From Rhinopithecus roxellana (lineage: Eukaryota; Chordata; Mammalia; Primates; Cercopithecidae), in NCBI RefSeq assembly GCF_007565055.1, contig NC_044552.1:150245859-150309858 (forward strand): DNA of 64,000 nucleotides. The letters are read 5' to 3'. The notes below the pieces were generated by a model, which did not search any database, was not told the DNA's origin, and worked only from the letters and a program-made list of their open reading frames with translations. The position numbers and the translations under genes were made by a program. The first letter of the stretch is position 1. Every line of letters starts with the position of its first letter. Positions 13,140-23,206 of this stretch are shown here, piece after piece.

Positions 13140-13400
13140 TTAATTATAAAAACAACTAGTTACTGACCACTGAACATACAGCAGGCCCATGCGAGGTGCT
13201 GAGGATCAGAGAAAGTGCAGCTGGCCAAGCCCAGGCTCTCAGAAACCACCCTCACTAAACGTGGAGGACAGACAGCAGCACGTTTCAAACACAATGTGAC
13301 CAGTGCAAAAACAGAAGCAAGTAACTAAGAATCACTCCTGGGGGAGGCATGTTAAGTGTTAGGAAGACACTGAGGTTTTCCAGATGAAAGGATGCCTGAT
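13140..13400 (-). repeat. Probable antisense L2 tail
   Basis: Reads like the reverse complement of the L2 3' end: ttactgaccactgaacatac, then gaggtgctgaggatcagaga. Similarity is weak and recognised by eye only. Confidence 0.4.
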
Positions 13401-14714
13401 TAGAATTAAGAAAATAAATAAGTGTATAAGTTCAACAGCAGGAGTAGAGTAGTGACAACGGTAATAGCACAGATATTAATATATACAGTTCAATATTAAC
13501 AATATATATAGTGTATTTCAAGGTGAAGCAGTAAGGCTGGAAGGTGATGTCACGCTCAACAGTTTAAATTAATCCCACATATGATAGAGGAAGAGTTCCT
13601 GGCAGGACAGAACCATCCACAAACCATAGTTTTAAGATACCATGGCAATATGAACAATAGAACAAAACAAAAAAGTGGAGTGAGGAGACCATCCGAGGAT
13701 GAGTGCCGTAAGTAACACGTGTGTGGGGGAAGACTTTGGGAAGGAAAACTGGCTGTGGTTTCTGATTTGCTGAGATGCAGCACACTTGGAAGGATACTTC
13801 TAAGCAGTCCTGTGGTGGCCGAGTGCTTGCTGCTTGGAAGCTGTGCTGCTGCCTCTGGGTCCACCAGTGTGTGGCATGAGGCTTTTTCCAGGGAATGGCA
13901 GAGCACAAAACTAATGCTCTGGGGCTAGTTCAGGCCCACTCCATTTCTCAGACCTGCACTGAAACCCAGCCCTCCTCCTTCCCCAACCTTGTCACAGGTG
14001 CACCTGTACCAAGACTGAAGGCTTTCCCTGCCTTCTCCTGCTCCTACCCCTCTTCCTTCACACACACTTTCCTAAAAGACCTCACCCCGGCCTCATCTCA
14101 CCTTGGCCTCTCTCTGCTTCTCTGAGGACGGCACTGAGCCCTGAGCACCTTTTGGAAAGGCTCCAGAGGTAACTGTTTTGCAAACACATTTCATTAAAGA
14201 CGCAGCCTTTGTAAAATGATTTTTTTTTTTAACTATCAGAAACTTTGAAGGTATCTTGAAAGGTATAAAAATGTATTTATTGTGGGGAGTGAATGTTTCA
14301 CTGAAGTTAAAAATCACACTCACCAGATTTATACACCTATGGGCATAAAACCTCTATCATTATTACTTTTATTTGTTTAAACAAACCCCTACACTTTGGG
14401 TCTAACTTTCTACTCATCTGAGCTGTTTTCCACTTTATGAAAAAGTGGCAGACTTGGATTAAAATTTGGTCTAATATAAAACCTCATACATCAGAAATAA
14501 TTGTGGTGTTTTCGATCAGTACAGATCACAAGAAAATGTAGTAAAAGTGACATAATAAAATCTAGGAAATCAGTTGCACTCAAACCTTTCAGGGCTATAA
14601 GCTCTTCACACAGAAAAGCACACGACATGCTGGAGTTTGGGTCTCGCCAGCACATAGGTGTAGGCCAGCGTGGCACTGGTGGCCACAGCGGCAGCAGCAA
14701 CAGCAGCACTCACA

Positions 14715-14935
14715 CCCCCTCGCTCTGTGCTAGAGTTCTGCATGCTCCACAGGAACCCATTCGGTCCTCCCAACAATCTCTTAGCTGGGTACTATCAACA
14801 TGCCCATCTCACTGAAAAGAAACTGAGGTGCCAAAGTCAGCTGCCAATGGCAGCGCAGCCTATAGGTGACAGAGTTGGGTTTAGAATGCAGGCAGTCTGC
14901 TTCCAAAGCTTGTGTTGCTCTTAATTGCTATGCTC
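14715..14935 (-). repeat. MIR SINE
   Basis: The series ctctgtgctagagttct, ggtactatcaacatgcccat, aaagaaactgaggtgcc, gacagagttgggtttagaat and gcaggcagtctgcttccaa follows the antisense MIR order well. Confidence 0.75.
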
Positions 14936-15300
14936 GTAGCAACAAAGTTTACAATTTAGTGCTAAAAGAACGAATCAACCTACTATGCTTATAAAACACC
15001 AAGAAGGGAGAACAATAAAAGGTCCCTTGTTATCAGCCCAGGCAGAAAATGTAATCATGACATCAAGTGGGCAGAGCAGATGCTCACTACAGGGTCACAA
15101 AACATCCCCTAGCGCTGTCTCGACACTTCTGACCTTACATCACCATGAAATATTTCTCCAAGTCAGCGGAACACGGACTTCTCCAGACAGCATGAGGGTG
15201 TACTCCCACCTAAGTGGACTACTCTATGAGGTGGACAGTGAATAAAATGCTCGCTTTAACCTGGGGCGTAGCTCAGACTCAGGCATGGAGACTAATTTAC

Positions 15301-15499
15301 CTCTCTGGCACAGAGGATCTAAAAATTCTTGTAAACCATTTGGAATGTTTCTGACAACATCACAAGAATAACCATCTTCTGGCAAAAGAAACGGCAGCTG
15401 TAGGTCAGGATCCTCCTCCAACTGCACTTCCCTTCCATCGCTGCGGGCCAGCTCATCAGCAGTGTTTTCAGCCACAGCCACTACATTTTCTATAAGATC
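15301..15499 (-). CDS. AFDN: AFDN exon: end of DIL domain and following segment
   Basis: Exon of 199 nt (66 codons plus one base of glycine 963), about residues 897-962. It starts DLIENVVAVAENTADELARS and ends GLQEFLDPLCQR. The start covers the last helices of the DIL (dilute-like) domain as usually drawn, to about residue 908. The rest is an acidic stretch (EVQLEEDPDLQLPFLLPEDG) leading towards the PDZ domain. Acceptor ACAG is followed by GAT CTT. The donor is GAGAG/GTAAAT, close to consensus. Open frame continues past the donor to a stop in the intron, but the next exon joins in phase, so the splice is preferred over read-through. Confidence 0.96.
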
Positions 15500-16990
15500 C
15501 TGTTTGGAAAACAAATGCAAAATTAAAAAGAGATGCTCACTGTCTGATGCACGTGACCAACAACTATTCCAAGCCTGTCTGATCACTGCAGCACCGCTCA
15601 TCTCACAGACAACAGGCATAGACAGACGCAGGCTTATGGAGGGAGCACAGATCCCAGCAGAACAGCCATCATCCGTTTTCTAAAGCCAACAACCCTGGGC
15701 TGCACACATTTTATAGATGAACCAAGATTTTAATTATTAATTTTAAGTAACCTGTAGCTTTAAATAAAAAGAAATTGTTCTATCGCAAGTTTTTCTTTTC
15801 TAATCTTTTTCATTGTGCAATTCTTTAATTTTCAGTTGTTAGTAACTGTATTTGTATAGAATGTTTAATGATATAGGGAAAAGCTCACACAATGTAAAAT
15901 ACAAAAAACCAGCATAAAATATCTATACAGTATTTTTGCCAGTTTGGAAATATATCAATATATAGAGGTTATTTCTGAATTGTGGGTTTATGGATGATTT
16001 TTATTTAAAAACGTTTCACCGATATATAACCCACATAAAGGAAAGTTCACAAATCCTAACTGTATAGATCAATAAAATGAACACACCAGCTCAACCACCA
16101 GGTTCACTTCTGTTCAAGAAAGAGAACATCGTCACCTGAGTAGCTACCCCATTCCCTCTAACTGTCCCCTCCTTTTCCTTCAAAAAGAATGAAATGGTTT
16201 TCAGGCTTCTATCACCAGAGCGTGATTTTGATTGTTCCTAAAGTGTACATAGATGGAAGCGTATTCTACGCACTTTGCACAGGGCTGTTTTTTCACATTA
16301 TGTCATAATGTTCATCCCAGCTGTTGTAACTGTAATTCATTCTTTCCCACATATGTCTTTATATGACTATGACATGATTTACGTATATGCTGTACTTTTG
16401 ATTTGGGGATTTCTAGTTTGGGGCTGTTTTGTTCATGTCTTGTTGGCATAAACTCAATGTTGGTCAATCCATCCATCCACGTATATAATTCTCATGACTC
16501 ATATTTAAGTCTACAGCATTTCTCTTTATAAACAGCTAACAGCGGTAGATACTATTTCTCACCCTCTGTTCCTCCTATTGAGAGGCAGGCATGCCAAAAC
16601 TCCCGGCTCCATTCCAGATGAGATGGGACAAGCCTCTCACTTTAGCCAGGCTGTGAGGGGGTGACCCGTGGCAGAGGCACCTGCCCTCCAGCACTCAGTT
16701 GCGGCCACGCCCACTGGAACTCAACAGTCCTGGGCAGCCTCCTAACCGCCTCTCTTCTAGTCCTTCTGATAACTTTCCAAGAACCTACTTTCCTGAATAA
16801 AATCCCTTTCTACTTAGTGTAGCTTCTGTTTTTTCACTGAACTCAACTCAGACAACAACATGAAAACGATCTCGTAAGATGAGAATAAGTAAGTCAACTT
16901 ATTAAATAAGATTTCCTTTTGTTTATTCATCCAAATTTCCCTGTGCAAACATGTCCCGCACTGTGTGGTAATGTGGCAACATCTACTCAC
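15500..16990 (-). other. AFDN: AFDN intron, 1,491 nt
   Basis: Phase-0 intron with an old LINE fragment at about 16010-16470. Nothing else was recognised. Confidence 0.85.
16010..16470 (-). repeat. Old L1-type LINE 3' fragment
   Basis: Text such as tatataacccacataaagga, ccattccctctaactgtcc, ggaagcgtattctacgcac and tgttcatcccagctgttgta follows, in order, the antisense 3' end of an old mammalian L1. Divergence is high. Confidence 0.55.
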
Positions 16991-17134
16991 CGTTGGGATA
17001 AAAGGCTCATCAGGTGCACAGTGATAGTTCTGTAATAAGGCTTGAAGTTGTAGTGAATTTAACTTAAAGCAGGTGCTGTTTATATTTGGAATGTCATCAG
17101 GTGCATACTTATCCATGGTAAGCAAAGTTGTTGC
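16991..17134 (-). CDS. AFDN: AFDN exon: DIL domain, C-terminal part
   Basis: Exon of 144 nt (48 codons, phase 0 at both ends), about residues 849-896. It runs from ATTLLTMDKYAPDDIPNINS to NYHCAPDEPFIPT. The helix FKLNSLQLQALLQNY is typical of the distal part of the DIL domain, a helical module shared with myosin V tails. In afadin DIL is reported to take part in partner binding and self-association. The acceptor is ACATAG/GCAACA and the donor ACG/GTGAGT. Skipping would keep frame but delete a helix from the fold. Confidence 0.96.
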
Positions 17135-17827
17135 CTATGTAAAAGAAAAAAAGGACACAAAATATCATACTTGTAAAGTTATTCTATAAATATTATCCTT
17201 TATGTAATATTTATAAAAATATAACTCACTAATTTAACTTTGAAATGCAGAATGATTTCAGGAAACAGACTTCCATTTACAGTAACTATATACATTAAAT
17301 AGAACTAAAAGCATTATCTTTTAAAGGGCATCTTTTTAGATGCCCTCTTAATTTTATGACATGCATGTATAATTAGATTTAATTATGTTCGTAAAGCATT
17401 TTAAAAACTCTCTTCAAAAGCAGAACATTTACTTGACCATTCAGATGACCAATTACCGGTGTTTGAATAGTTTCATTGTCCTGACTTGTCATAACAAGCT
17501 GTCTAGCCTCTACACTAAATCTCTTTTTAAAAACAAAGGTTAAAAAATGGAGAAAAAAAATTATACATAATACTAAAAAAAGTCCCAGGTTTTTAAGCTA
17601 TAGATGACTCAATTCGTTAATTGCAAAACACCACCTCCTAGTTTTTCGTATCTAAAAACTTTCCTCAGAGCTGGTTAAGCCACTGGGATATGATTTGGCT
17701 TTGTATTCTTGAGGGTTCATTCTCATCCATTTTAAAATTGCTACTCATCTTTTACTATAAAGTGTTCTGAAATACACCTTACTGATCTCAATATAAAGAA
17801 CCCTTTAAGGATATTTATAGTCTGCTG

Positions 17828-18225
17828 GTTACCACTTATGAGTCGAACTGTGTCTCCTAAAAATCTGCAGGGCTAACCCTCAGCACCTCAGAGTGTTCTC
17901 TTTTTTGGAGGCAGCATCTTTCCAAGGAACCATCAAGTTAAAACAAGATCAGCTGGTCCAATGTTGGCTGTCCTTATAGAAAGCAGTCTTTTGGACACAG
18001 ACAGGCCAACAAGGAGAATGCCATACGAAGACAATGGCAGGGGCTGGGATGATGCATCGACAAGCCAGAGAACGCCAACTATGTGCAAACCACTAGAAGC
18101 TGGCGGGAGGCCTGAAACAGAACCTTTCCTCAGAGCCCCCAGAAAGAACCAACCCTGCTGACATCCTGATTTCAACTTCTGGCCTCCAGGGCTGTGGAGC
18201 AACTGTTAAGTCACTCAGTTTCTGA
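17828..18225 (+). repeat. MLT1-like MaLR LTR, 5' part
   Basis: The order gtgtctcctaaaaatc, tggctgtccttatagaaa, gccatacgaagaca, gaaccaaccctgctgacatc, ggcctccagggctgtggagc and gttaagtcactcagtttctg matches a MaLR-type LTR. No internal retroviral genes are present. It resumes at 18614 after an inserted element. Confidence 0.65.
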
Positions 18226-18613
18226 CACAGGTTCACTATCCCTTACCTGAAATGGTTGGGACCAGAAGTGTTTCAGATTTTGGAGTTTTTCTAATTTTGG
18301 AAGACTGACATATATGAGATATCTTTGGGAATGGGACCCAAGTCTAAATATGAAATTTGTTTCATATACACCTTATACACACAGACTGAAGATAATTTCA
18401 TACAATATTTAAATAACTTTGTGCATGAAACAAAGTTTGTGTACATTAAATTATCAGAAAATAAACCATGTAAACCATCTGTGGTTGCTTGGTGTCACCA
18501 TTTCTAACTCTGAATTTTTATGTACCTATAAGCAATCATTTTCTTAAATTTATTCAGGCATAAGTACTTAACAGTAACAATTATGGCATACAATTAATAC
18601 AGTGAAAAAATAT
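18226..18613 (+). mobile_element. Non-autonomous DNA transposon nested in LTR
   Basis: The start tatcccttacctgaaatggttgggaccagaagtg and internal ggaatgggacccaagtct and gtgcatgaaacaaagtttgtg are those of a common old human DNA transposon related to the Tigger group, recalled from memory. The flanking LTR text resumes exactly after it. Borders are uncertain by about 10 bases. Confidence 0.6.
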
Positions 18614-18650
18614 CTGTACTTTGTTATGGCAGCCCAGGTACTAACACAAC
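18614..18650 (+). repeat. MLT1-like MaLR LTR, 3' end
   Basis: ctgtactttgttatggcagcccaggtactaaca is the usual 3' end of this LTR type and continues from 18225. Confidence 0.6.
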
Positions 18651-18790
18651 ACTACTTCATTATTTGTACATATGAAAAACCCCAAAAAGAGGGTACTGAG
18701 GTTTTGCTGCATTGAAGCTCTTGCTCATTATAAAGATCAGATGCCTTTACCACAAAGCACATGAGCTGGGGAGTGGCACCATGCACTCAC

Positions 18791-19056
18791 CTGCACGATC
18801 CTGCTCAGATGACAGTCTGCAGCCAGCTCCAGGCCCTGCTTCTCAGCCCAGGCTTCAATATGGCCCAGCTGCTGACGGATAATTGCGCCCCAGTAATGGG
18901 AGCACAGCCCTGAATCTGGGTCAGTCACTAATCTATTGAACAGCCACATATTGATAAAGTGGAAAAGCTGAGAGAAGAGCTGGATGGTCAGGGCGGCATT
19001 GACTCTGCAGCGTCGTAGCAAGGACATGGCTCCTGTGAGCGTGTGCAGCACATCAT
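18791..19056 (-). CDS. AFDN: AFDN exon: core of DIL domain
   Basis: Largest exon in the window, 266 nt, about residues 761-848. Its first two bases complete Asp760; it ends in phase 0 at CAG/GTGAGT. Segments include DDVLHTLTGAMSLLRRCRVN, ALTIQLFSQLFHFINMWLFN and CSHYWGAIIRQQLGHIEAWA. These amphipathic helices form the heart of the DIL domain. Open frame upstream of the exon is intron sequence: the acceptor CTGGGCAG/ATGATG joins exactly to the preceding exon ending ATA G. Removing this exon would shift the frame. Confidence 0.97.
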
Positions 19057-19485
19057 CTGCCCAGACAGGATGAGAGGACAAGAGGACCAAAGTGTCATCC
19101 AGGAGGAACCCTTTGAATATGCAGTAAATTCAGATATGGTACCTATGGTAGTAAGTGCTGTTCAATCACTTTAAAAATATCAACTTCATTCCAAGAGGAA
19201 ACAGTGACATGATCTTAAACTACATATAGTTATTAACTAATTACACTTAACATCATAATTTTGCCTTAAGAGACTTTTTAAAGAATATGGCCAGTGTGAC
19301 ACACCAAAATGAGAACTATCTGTAAACAAAACAAATAGTAGTTAAAATTTATTAAAGACTGCCAAACCCAAAAGGACATCCCATTTATTTTAAAAATACC
19401 TCCCCTTACATATGTTAAGCATTAAAATGATGCTAAATGTGAAGGAAGAGAGGGACAGAGGGAGACAGTCAAAAAACATCCTAAC
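19057..19485 (-). other. AFDN: AFDN short intron, 429 nt
   Basis: Phase-1 intron between two DIL exons. It is repeat-free as far as I can see. Confidence 0.85.
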
Positions 19486-19580
19486 CTATTTTTGGTCTTT
19501 GCAGACTGTTCTCTTCAGGGTCATCTAGAAAGGCTGGCATGTAATTATTAAGTTCTGACTGAAGACAGTGAACCAAGTAT
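19486..19580 (-). CDS. AFDN: AFDN exon: DIL domain, middle
   Basis: Exon of 95 nt, about residues 729-759. It starts with one base that completes Lys728 and ends with one base of Asp760. It reads YLVHCLQSELNNYMPAFLDD then PEENSLQRPKI. The first half is a DIL helix; the PEENSLQRPKI part is a likely loop. The acceptor is TTTTCAG/ATACTT and the donor AATAG/GTTAGG, a weaker donor than most in this gene. It sits between two short introns of 429 and 338 nt. Confidence 0.96.
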
Positions 19581-19918
19581 CTGAAAAGACAAACAATTTC
19601 AGTAATCTAGCATGACAGACGACTATTGTCAGACATGTTATCACATGGGAAGCAATCTGGACTCTTAAAAATATTTTCCATTAAAAAAAATGAGTTTTAC
19701 TCTTAGGAATCTTGAAACATAGCTCACTGAATTCAGTATAACTATATTAAGTATATAACTATATGTAGTTAATACATTTTGCAAAAATGTATGCTTCTTG
19801 ATATTCATCTTCAATCAAGGTAAACATAAACCTTAAAATTAGTTTGGAAAACTGAGTAAGAAAACAAATGACTTAATTATTTATAGAGTAGTGCCATCTT
19901 CAAAAATGTGTTCCTTAC
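19581..19918 (-). other. AFDN: AFDN short intron, 338 nt
   Basis: Phase-2 intron between two DIL exons. No repeat was recognised. Confidence 0.85.
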
Positions 19919-20064
19919 TTAAATGCCATTTGAACCAAATGTGCTAAAACATCTTGAGCATCCAATGTGATCCGACTAAGGTCTCGGTCTTGCTTAATGA
20001 AGTTGAGAAGTTCAGATGCATTTGCCATCCAGAAGGCAAGTGCCCCTGCAATATTCTTCTGTTT
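19919..20064 (-). CDS. AFDN: AFDN exon: DIL domain, N-terminal part
   Basis: Exon of 146 nt (48 codons plus two bases of Lys728), about residues 680-727. It reads KQKNIAGALAFWMANASELL then NFIKQDRDLS and ends HLVQMAF. The AFWMANASELL motif matches the DIL hallmark also found in myosin V globular tails (FW, two residues, N-SELL). The acceptor is CTACAG/AAACAG and the donor TTTAA/GTAAGG. Confidence 0.97.
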
Positions 20065-22224
20065 CTGTAGACAGAACACATTTCCATAAGCAACACGGAA
20101 TAAACAAAAGTAATAAAAATATAAAGGAATGCTCTTGAAAAGCTGCTGGAGATAGACCAGTACCTTCCCATTTCACCAAGGATTTTACCACAGATACCAG
20201 ATATTTGCAAAATAATTTGGGTGCATACATAGCAATGGGAAGTAAATAACCACTGCAACTATTTCTTAGGATTCATGTACATAGACATATGAATTCGGTT
20301 AGCTACAATTTATAGATGGAATCAGTGGAGAAATAGAGATATCGTATAATGTAACACCAAATTGTAGACTGTGCATTATCTGGTAATCTGTGCAGTATAC
20401 ATACATGTATCCATGGTTACCCACAGCCACCCTGATACTTGTAGTCACTGGTTTGGACACCATGCAACTCAGTATCAAGTACTGATCTATCACATCCTCT
20501 CCCGACCACATGTGCAGGCCAGGCAACCTCAGATGAGATCCAAAGAATAGGAACCAAGGATAAATAATAAAGAGAAGAAACAGAACTTTTGTCATTTCAT
20601 ATCCACACTGAAGTGCATTAAGCAGAAATTATGAAATGCCAATAAAGGTTGCACAGTCAAAAAGGGTTTTAGTACTGCATGTCTCAGTTGCTGAATGAGT
20701 GTTATGAGCTGTTCAGTCCAGCTGTTTTATTACTGTATTTGACATGGGAGCAGCATGAGAAACTTGGCTAAGCAACACAGCTAGGATCAGCTCCCAGCAG
20801 ATGTCCTACCTGGTCAACCTGGTCTACTTCCTGGAGAAAAACAGACGAGGGGAAATCAAGCAGAACGAGAGAAAGAAACTTGTAAACAATCATGATAGTT
20901 TAAAAAAATCAAAACACTCATATGAAGGTACGACATGAAGGTACGACATTTAGTTATGTTATTCCCAAAATAACATTTTCACTTATGGTTCTGAAGTACC
21001 TTTAGAAGTATACGACCTAAAGGATTAGTTTTATGTTCTTACCACTGGCACAATAACTAACTGAATTTTTAGAGTTTATCAATAAATATGATGTTACAAT
21101 AAAAACACATGAACACACTGATCTCTTTAAAAGATTCACAACGGAAGGACTTGTGAACATCTTTCAATGATATGGTGTGCTTACTACTTACTTAAAGGTA
21201 TCTAACAAGGTGAAAGTCCATTCCCCTAGATTAATTAACAGGAATGGAAGAGACAGGAAAGACCAAGAAACAATAAAAATAAAAGCTGAGAAGATTAAAA
21301 ATTTAAAAGTGTATAAATAACTTATACCTATATTAATGGGAGTAAAGTCTTTGTTTTTTTGAAAACAGAATTTAAATTATTCACTACCATAGTTCTTTTC
21401 CACTACTTTAAGATTCCTCCCATTGGATACTAAACCTAAACCTGAAGTTTAAAAGACTTGTTTGGTAACAGTGATCTCACTGACTAGTTCACATCAATAA
21501 GGAAAAGGCTATCAAGGGTAGTTTTACGATAGGTGTCTCACAATTTGAAACAGGTTTAGTTAAGTCCAAACATGAGAGAAGACAGACAATGGCTTTGAAT
21601 GACAACTGAAAAGGAAATCCACGTTTGTTGATAAAATAATGACATGAGAGTGACAAAATGGTCTCCAAATAAAACGACTTTCTTTTTACCTATTTCCTAA
21701 CTGGGGTAAAAGAAGCATAACCCCCATCAAACTCATGCTAATCACTCAAACATAAAAGAAACATTTCTTGAAAAATTCTGGCCTTTGAAAACAATTCTGA
21801 AGGAACTAAAGGATCTTAGTTTCCCTCAAGTGATCCTGCCGGGAGAAAAGCAACCAATCTATCTATGTTATTAACATTATATAATTAGAGTTTTATTAAG
21901 TTGAATAACAACATTGACAAGTATTTAGAAAAACTGAAAAAATCTGTACATTTACTTTTAAGAACTTTGAAGATTAAATCTGTAGATGAAAAACTGCTAT
22001 GAAAATTTTATCAGCTGTAGATCGGGACAGAAAGTACATAAAAGAGCCAAACCATTCTATCAACAAAACACCTTTATCTTCTGAAATTTTGAAAACCGGT
22101 TTATGACGGAATCATTTTAGGTGAGAAGTATGTTACGATGTCCATTATACCTATACATGTGCTATCAAAAAGCCCAATTACTACCAACATCTAGGCTCAT
22201 TACACAGGAGCAAGGACTTTTGAT

Positions 22225-22445
22225 AACCATTTTTAAAAAGTCTAAGAAGGTGTTACCAGGGAACGGGGAAAAAGAAAAACACCAGCAACTACTTAAGGGG
22301 TATCACTCTGAGGTGATGGAGATTTGGAACCGACAGAGGCGGTGGTTGCACAACACTGTGAATGCACTCAACGCGACTGAACTGTTCACTTCAAAATGGT
22401 TAATATTATATGAATTTCATCTCAACAAATTATTACAGAAAAAAG
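22225..22445 (+). repeat. Old L1 3' end
   Basis: gatggagatttggaaccgac, gtggttgcacaacactgtga, actgaactgttcacttcaaa and atggttaatattatatgaat follow the 3' untranslated end of old L1 elements. Confidence 0.65.
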
Positions 22446-22518
22446 TCTACAAAAGCCCACAACAGTCTCAGCACTTTCTCACAACGATTACTGCAGGCTG
22501 AAGGGCCTTTCTCAGTAC

Positions 22519-22610
22519 TATTGTGTTAGCACACACAGTTACCTTCACGATGCTGAAGTTTACTTATTGTGTTAGCACACACAGCTACCTTCACTATGCT
22601 GAAGTTTACA
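22519..22610. repeat. 46-bp tandem duplication
   Basis: Two head-to-tail copies (22519-22564 and 22565-22610) of a unit beginning tattgtgttagcacacacag, differing at only a few bases. It is intronic. Confidence 0.9.
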
Positions 22611-22820
22611 GGGAGAACAAGACAGAAAAAAGCTTACATTTCCTTTCAAATCTTTCAAGTTATATATTTTCCTATAATATTTATATAACTTCTATTTTAG
22701 AAAAAAATCTTTAGAGTCAAACATGTAACCAAATCAGAAGCCCTTAAAGAAGCTGAGTTCACTGGTTTAGCAATTACAACCACCATCACCAGAGGAGCGC
22801 GGCTGGCGGCTGGAACGTAC

Positions 22821-23026
22821 CTGGATGACGCCCTCCATCATGCTCACCATCTTGTTGACGACTGCAATGACTTTATGTGTGCGCTCTGGAGGGCTGATGT
22901 CAGGTCTGTACTGGTTGGACAATACATACCGGCATGCCATATATAATACATATGTAGGGGACAACTTAAAGTGGACTGTAGAGCTATTAGTATAATTTAT
23001 AATGGCAGATAAAAATGAATCTTCAG
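22821..23026 (-). CDS. AFDN: AFDN exon: entry into DIL domain
   Basis: Exon of 206 nt, about residues 612-679. Its first two bases complete Ser611; it ends in phase 0 at ATCCAG/GTACGT. It reads EDSFLSAIINYTNSSTVHFK, then LSPTYVLYMACRYVLSNQYR, then a segment ending NKMVSMMEGVIQ. It leads into the DIL domain. The upstream intron is only 118 nt. The minus strand also reads on in frame past the donor as RSSRQPRSSGDGGCNC, but that lies in the intron and nothing supports its use. Confidence 0.96.
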
Positions 23027-23144
23027 CTGTGTAAAGATTTCAAAAACAAAAAAAGGAAAAAAGAACAAAAATGAATGTGAAAATCAGATGGAGCAAAATG
23101 GATCAAGAAATAATTAATTGACAATGAAATCTGAAATGACTCAC
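23027..23144 (-). other. AFDN: AFDN very short intron, 118 nt
   Basis: Phase-1 intron with donor GTGAGT, a long T-rich tract and acceptor ACACAG. It is by far the shortest intron in the window and close to the lower size range for efficiently spliced mammalian introns. Confidence 0.92.
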
Positions 23145-23206
23145 AACTTTCCCTGAATTCAATGCTTGCAGGCAGTATCAGTTCAGGCCCAGAAGCATCC
23201 TGTGTT
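23145..23206 (-). CDS. AFDN: AFDN exon: small pre-DIL linker exon
   Basis: Short 62-nt exon, about residues 591-610 with both end codons split (Arg590 and Ser611). It reads TQDASGPELILPASIEFRES. It has no recognised fold and joins the Ser-rich linker to the DIL domain. The acceptor is TTTTAG/AACACA and the donor AGTT/GTGAGT. It pairs with the next exon across a very short intron. Loss of this exon alone would shift frame. Confidence 0.93.

Larger units (their letters stand above)
11411..15300 (-). other. AFDN: AFDN intron, 3,890 nt
   Basis: Phase-1 intron. It holds a probable antisense L2 tail (about 13140-13400) and a MIR at 14715-14935. The rest shows nothing I can assign. Confidence 0.85.
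17135..18790 (-). other. AFDN: AFDN intron, 1,656 nt
   Basis: Phase-0 intron holding an MLT1-like LTR split by a younger DNA transposon (17828-18650). Confidence 0.85.
20065..22820 (-). other. AFDN: AFDN intron, 2,756 nt
   Basis: Phase-0 intron. It contains an L1-type 3' end at about 22225-22445 and a 46-bp tandem duplication at 22519-22610. There is also a 14-bp direct repeat (tgaaggtacgacat) near 20925-20950. The rest is unassigned. Confidence 0.85.

Noticed and set aside
13556..13908. Two overlapping minus-strand open frames of about 115 codons
   Set aside because: Different frames over the same bases, intronic, no homology recognised.
15224..15300. Extension of the exon at 15301 by read-through (KLVSMPESELRPRLK)
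   Set aside because: The strong donor GAGAG/GTAAAT joins in phase to the exon at 11307-11410; the extension is intron.
22519..22610. CRISPR-like repeats
   Set aside because: Only two direct copies with no spacers, in a mammalian intron; it is a simple tandem duplication.
22765..22820. Extension of the DIL-entry exon (RSSRQPRSSGDGGCNC)
   Set aside because: CAG/GTACGT is a good donor and the next exon starts with the expected KQKNIAG.
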